Source: an uncultured Dehalococcoidia bacterium (lineage in GTDB: Bacteria > Chloroflexota > Dehalococcoidia > Lucifugimonadales > Lucifugimonadaceae). From it: a stretch of DNA of 33,449 bases. Position 1 is the stretch's first letter. Every line of letters starts with the position of its first letter. The position numbers were made by a program, and so were the translations under genes. Of this stretch, positions 31,286 through 33,449 are shown one piece after another. The notes below the pieces were generated by a model. That model was not told the origin of the DNA, ran no database searches, and worked only from the letters and a program-made list of their open reading frames with translations. The stretch lies in contig CAJXEJ010000024.1 in the NCBI GenBank assembly GCA_913052475.1, positions 1 to 33,449 of the forward strand, read 5' to 3'.

Positions 31286-33449
31286 CTAGTTCGTTAGTCC
31301 GCCGTCGGCGGTCCAGATCCGCGGACAGTCGAAGTCGGCGGAACCACCGGCAACGGCGAATTCACAGACTTCATAACCGGTACCAAGAACATCACCGTTC
31401 GAGTCGAACGTGTGCGATCCACTGGCTCCGTCGTAGTTGTCACCAACACTCGAGAGTGCGGTACGTAGGTCGCCACCGTTTGCTGCTGCAATGGCTGCAG
31501 CTGCGATGTTTACTGCATCGAAAGCCTCGTGCGTGTAGATTCCTTCGGTATCTCCACCGGCTGCCGAATACGCACTCTCAAATGCTGACTTCGCATCAGA
31601 AGCCGCACCTGGGCGAGGCCTCGTGGCGATCAGACCGTTGAGAGCAGAAACGTCAGTAAACGAATTCTGGAAGTTCGAGTCGGCAAGACCGTCAGCTCCG
31701 AACGAGGTACCCGAGAAGCCCTGGGCTGCCAGTGCTTCCATTATCGCAGCACCATCTGTTGCGTACGACATCAGGACTACTGAGTCACAACCACCGTCAA
31801 CAACTGACTGAGCCAGTGTCGCAGCATCGTATGAACCTTCGGTCGGGTCATAACCAACCTGTGTACAAACTGACTGCGAAGTGCTGCTGGCGAAATTATC
31901 TGCCAGACCTGCACCGTAGTCGTTGGTCATGTAGAGAACTGCAGGACTGCTTACGCCTGCGCTGTCGACCACCTGCGATAGAGCAACAGCCTGCTGCGCA
32001 TCACTCGGTACGACTCGGAACAGGTAACCGTCGTCGTCTGCTCCGGTTACTGCCGGCGAAGTGCTTGCATAAGACACCATCGGTACGCCAGCCGGGGCGG
32101 CAACGGCGATAGAGCCGAGGGTCGCACCTGAGCAGGCGGCACCTGCGATAACGCTCACGCCAGAATCAACGAGTGACTGTGTCGCGGTTGCCGCAGCAGT
32201 ACCATCACAGGCTGAGTCGGCAACGACCAGTTCATAAACGTAGTCGTCCTGGGAAGCGTTCAGTTCCGAGATCGCAACCGCGGCCGCGTCCTCGAATCCT
32301 GAGGCATATACAGCAAGCGGACCAGTCTGCGGACTCAAGAGTCCGATTTTGACCGACACGGCGCTTGATTGACCAACAGCCTCGCCCGTTAGTCCGCCGT
32401 CGGCGGTCCAGATCATCGGGCAGTCGAAGTCGGCGGAACCACCGGCAACGGCGAATTCACAGACTTCATAACCGGTACCAAGAACATCACCGTTCGAGTC
32501 GAACGTGTGCGATCCACTGGCTCCGTCGTAGTTGTCACCAACACTCGAGAGTGCGGTACGTAGGTCGCCACCGTTTGCTGCTGCAATGGCTGCAGCTGCG
32601 ATGTTTACTGCATCGAAAGCCTCGTGCGTGTAGATTCCTTCGGTATCTCCACCGGCTGCCGAATACGCACTCTCAAATGCTGACTTCGCATCAGAAGCCG
32701 CACCTGGGCGAGGCCTCGTGGCGATCAGACCGTTGAGAGCAGAAACGTCAGTAAACGAATTCTGGAAGTTCGAGTCGGCAAGACCGTCAGCTCCGAACGA
32801 GGTACCCGAGAAGCCCTGGGCTGCCAGTGCTTCCATTATCGCAGCACCATCTGTTGCGTACGACATCAGGACTACTGAGTCACAACCACCGTCAACAACT
32901 GACTGAGCCAGTGTCGCAGCATCGTATGAACCTTCGGTCGGGTCATAACCAACCTGTGTACAAACTGACTGCGAAGTGCTGCTGGCGAAATTATCTGCCA
33001 GACCTGCACCGTAGTCGTTGGTCATGTAGAGAACTGCAGGACTGCTTACGCCTGCGCTGTCGACCACCTGCGATAGAGCAACAGCCTGCTGCGCATCACT
33101 CGGTACGACTCGGAACAGGTAACCGTCGTCGTCTGCTCCGGTTACTGCCGGCGAAGTGCTTGCATAAGACACCATCGGTACGCCAGCCGGGGCGGCAACG
33201 GCGATAGAGCCGAGGGTCGCACCTGAGCAGGCGGCACCTGCGATAACGCTCACGCCAGAATCAACGAGTGACTGTGTCGCGGTTGCCGCAGCAGTACCAT
33301 CACAGGCTGAGTCGGCAACGACCAGTTCATAAACGTAGTCGTCCTGGGAAGCGTTCAGTTCCGAGATCGCAACCGCGGCCGCGTCCTCGAATCCTGAGGC
33401 ATATACAGCAAGCGGACCAGTCTGCGGACTCAAGAGTCCGATTTTGACC
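31286..33449 (-). CDS. Branched-chain amino acid-type ABC substrate-binding protein with tandem duplicated binding domains (5' end outside window)
   Basis: A Peripla_BP_6/LivJ-like protein. The frame is open to the window edge (V-K-I-G-L-L before the TTG at 33433), so the signal peptide is missing. About 720 residues are visible, consisting of two copies of a roughly 350-residue binding domain, each starting KIGLLSPQTGPLAVYASGFED and ending DCPxIWTADGGLT, joined by the linker GEAVGQSSAVSV. The copies differ only near the end (DCPMIW versus DCPRIW) as far as can be compared. Cysteines recur in each unit (SACDG, AACSG, VCTQ, GGCDS, YEVCEF). It is the first gene of the liv-type operon. More copies upstream are possible. 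Confidence 0.88.
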   Translation of the reverse strand, partial: VKIGLLSPQTGPLAVYASGFEDAAAVAISELNASQDDYVYELVVADSACDGTAAATATQSLVDSGVSVIAGAACSGATLGSIAVAAPAGVPMVSYASTSPAVTGADDDGYLFRVVPSDAQQAVALSQVVDSAGVSSPAVLYMTNDYGAGLADNFASSTSQSVCTQVGYDPTEGSYDAATLAQSVVDGGCDSVVLMSYATDGAAIMEALAAQGFSGTSFGADGLADSNFQNSFTDVSALNGLIATRPRPGAASDAKSAFESAYSAAGGDTEGIYTHEAFDAVNIAAAAIAAANGGDLRTALSSVGDNYDGASGSHTFDSNGDVLGTGYEVCEFAVAGGSADFDCPMIWTADGGLTGEAVGQSSAVSVKIGLLSPQTGPLAVYASGFEDAAAVAISELNASQDDYVYELVVADSACDGTAAATATQSLVDSGVSVIAGAACSGATLGSIAVAAPAGVPMVSYASTSPAVTGADDDGYLFRVVPSDAQQAVALSQVVDSAGVSSPAVLYMTNDYGAGLADNFASSTSQSVCTQVGYDPTEGSYDAATLAQSVVDGGCDSVVLMSYATDGAAIMEALAAQGFSGTSFGADGLADSNFQNSFTDVSALNGLIATRPRPGAASDAKSAFESAYSAAGGDTEGIYTHEAFDAVNIAAAAIAAANGGDLRTALSSVGDNYDGASGSHTFDSNGDVLGTGYEVCEFAVAGGSADFDCPRIWTADGGLTN
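31292..32386. repeat. 1095-bp tandem direct repeat, unit 1
   Basis: A unit of exactly 365 codons encoding one binding domain plus linker. It is followed without spacing by unit 2 at the same period. Apart from a few substitutions near the start (CCGCGGAC versus CATCGGGC around 31319 and 32414), the copies read the same in every stretch I compared. Confidence 0.93.
32387..33449. repeat. 1095-bp tandem direct repeat, unit 2 (cut by window end)
   Basis: The second copy, 1063 bp visible, still identical to unit 1 at the last base of the window (33449 corresponds to 32354). Ending inside a near-perfect repeat is what an assembly break at a longer repeat array would look like. Confidence 0.9.

Noticed and set aside
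31270-33207. Plus-strand ORFs repeated at 1095-bp spacing opposite the binding-protein gene
   Set aside because: They are antisense shadows of the repeated domain and are duplicated only because the DNA is.
1-33449. CRISPR array, prophage or transposase-bearing insertion sequence
   Set aside because: No regularly spaced short repeats, phage structural genes or transposase frames were found.

Overview
The window looks like a chromosome segment of a free-living Chloroflexota bacterium, most likely a marine SAR202-type lineage. This is inferred from gene content, not from a marker gene. The pointers are two enolase-superfamily (mandelate racemase-like) genes in tandem, an Ldh2-type dehydrogenase, UroD-family and corrinoid methyltransferase genes, and a peptide-binding lipoprotein whose post-cysteine linker is a Val/Glu/Lys/Thr-rich stretch of the kind common in Chloroflexota binding proteins. 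Many starts are TTG or GTG.

Region 1 (1-5330) is core metabolism: the 3' end of a phosphohexomutase gene, tRNA-Leu(UAA), S-methylthioadenosine phosphorylase, an overlapping aldo/keto reductase and LysE-type exporter pair, and a hypoxanthine phosphoribosyltransferase carrying an extra N-terminal restriction-nuclease-like domain. Tail to tail with that gene, on the minus strand, is a promoter-bearing structured RNA candidate of about 200 nt that matches no family I recognise. A possible 41-residue membrane peptide follows.

Region 2 (5330-11000) holds an M20 amidohydrolase coupled to an EamA transporter, an Ldh2-family dehydrogenase, a small MITE-like inverted-repeat element, and typA (bipA).

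Region 3 (11496-22624) is a C1/corrinoid island: a UroD-family methyltransferase, a chimeric pseudogene made by deletion of a second methyltransferase plus corrinoid-protein pair, a five-gene peptide/nickel-type ABC transporter bracketed by two 35-nt direct repeats, and an intact corrinoid protein plus UroD pair. Divergent from that pair is a gene resembling the MetH reactivation domain. The intact set supplies a methyl-accepting corrinoid protein, a methyltransferase and a probable reductive activator; the methyl donor is not evident.

Region 4 (22706-26430) is catabolic: a serine beta-lactamase-like esterase and two enolase-superfamily dehydratase-like proteins. One of these has lost a metal-ligand Asp and other active-site residues.

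Region 5 (26738-33449, minus strand) is a branched-chain amino-acid-type ABC operon: livF, livG, one fused LivH-LivM permease, and a binding protein made of at least two nearly identical tandem domains (1095-bp direct repeat). This last gene runs off the window edge inside the repeat.
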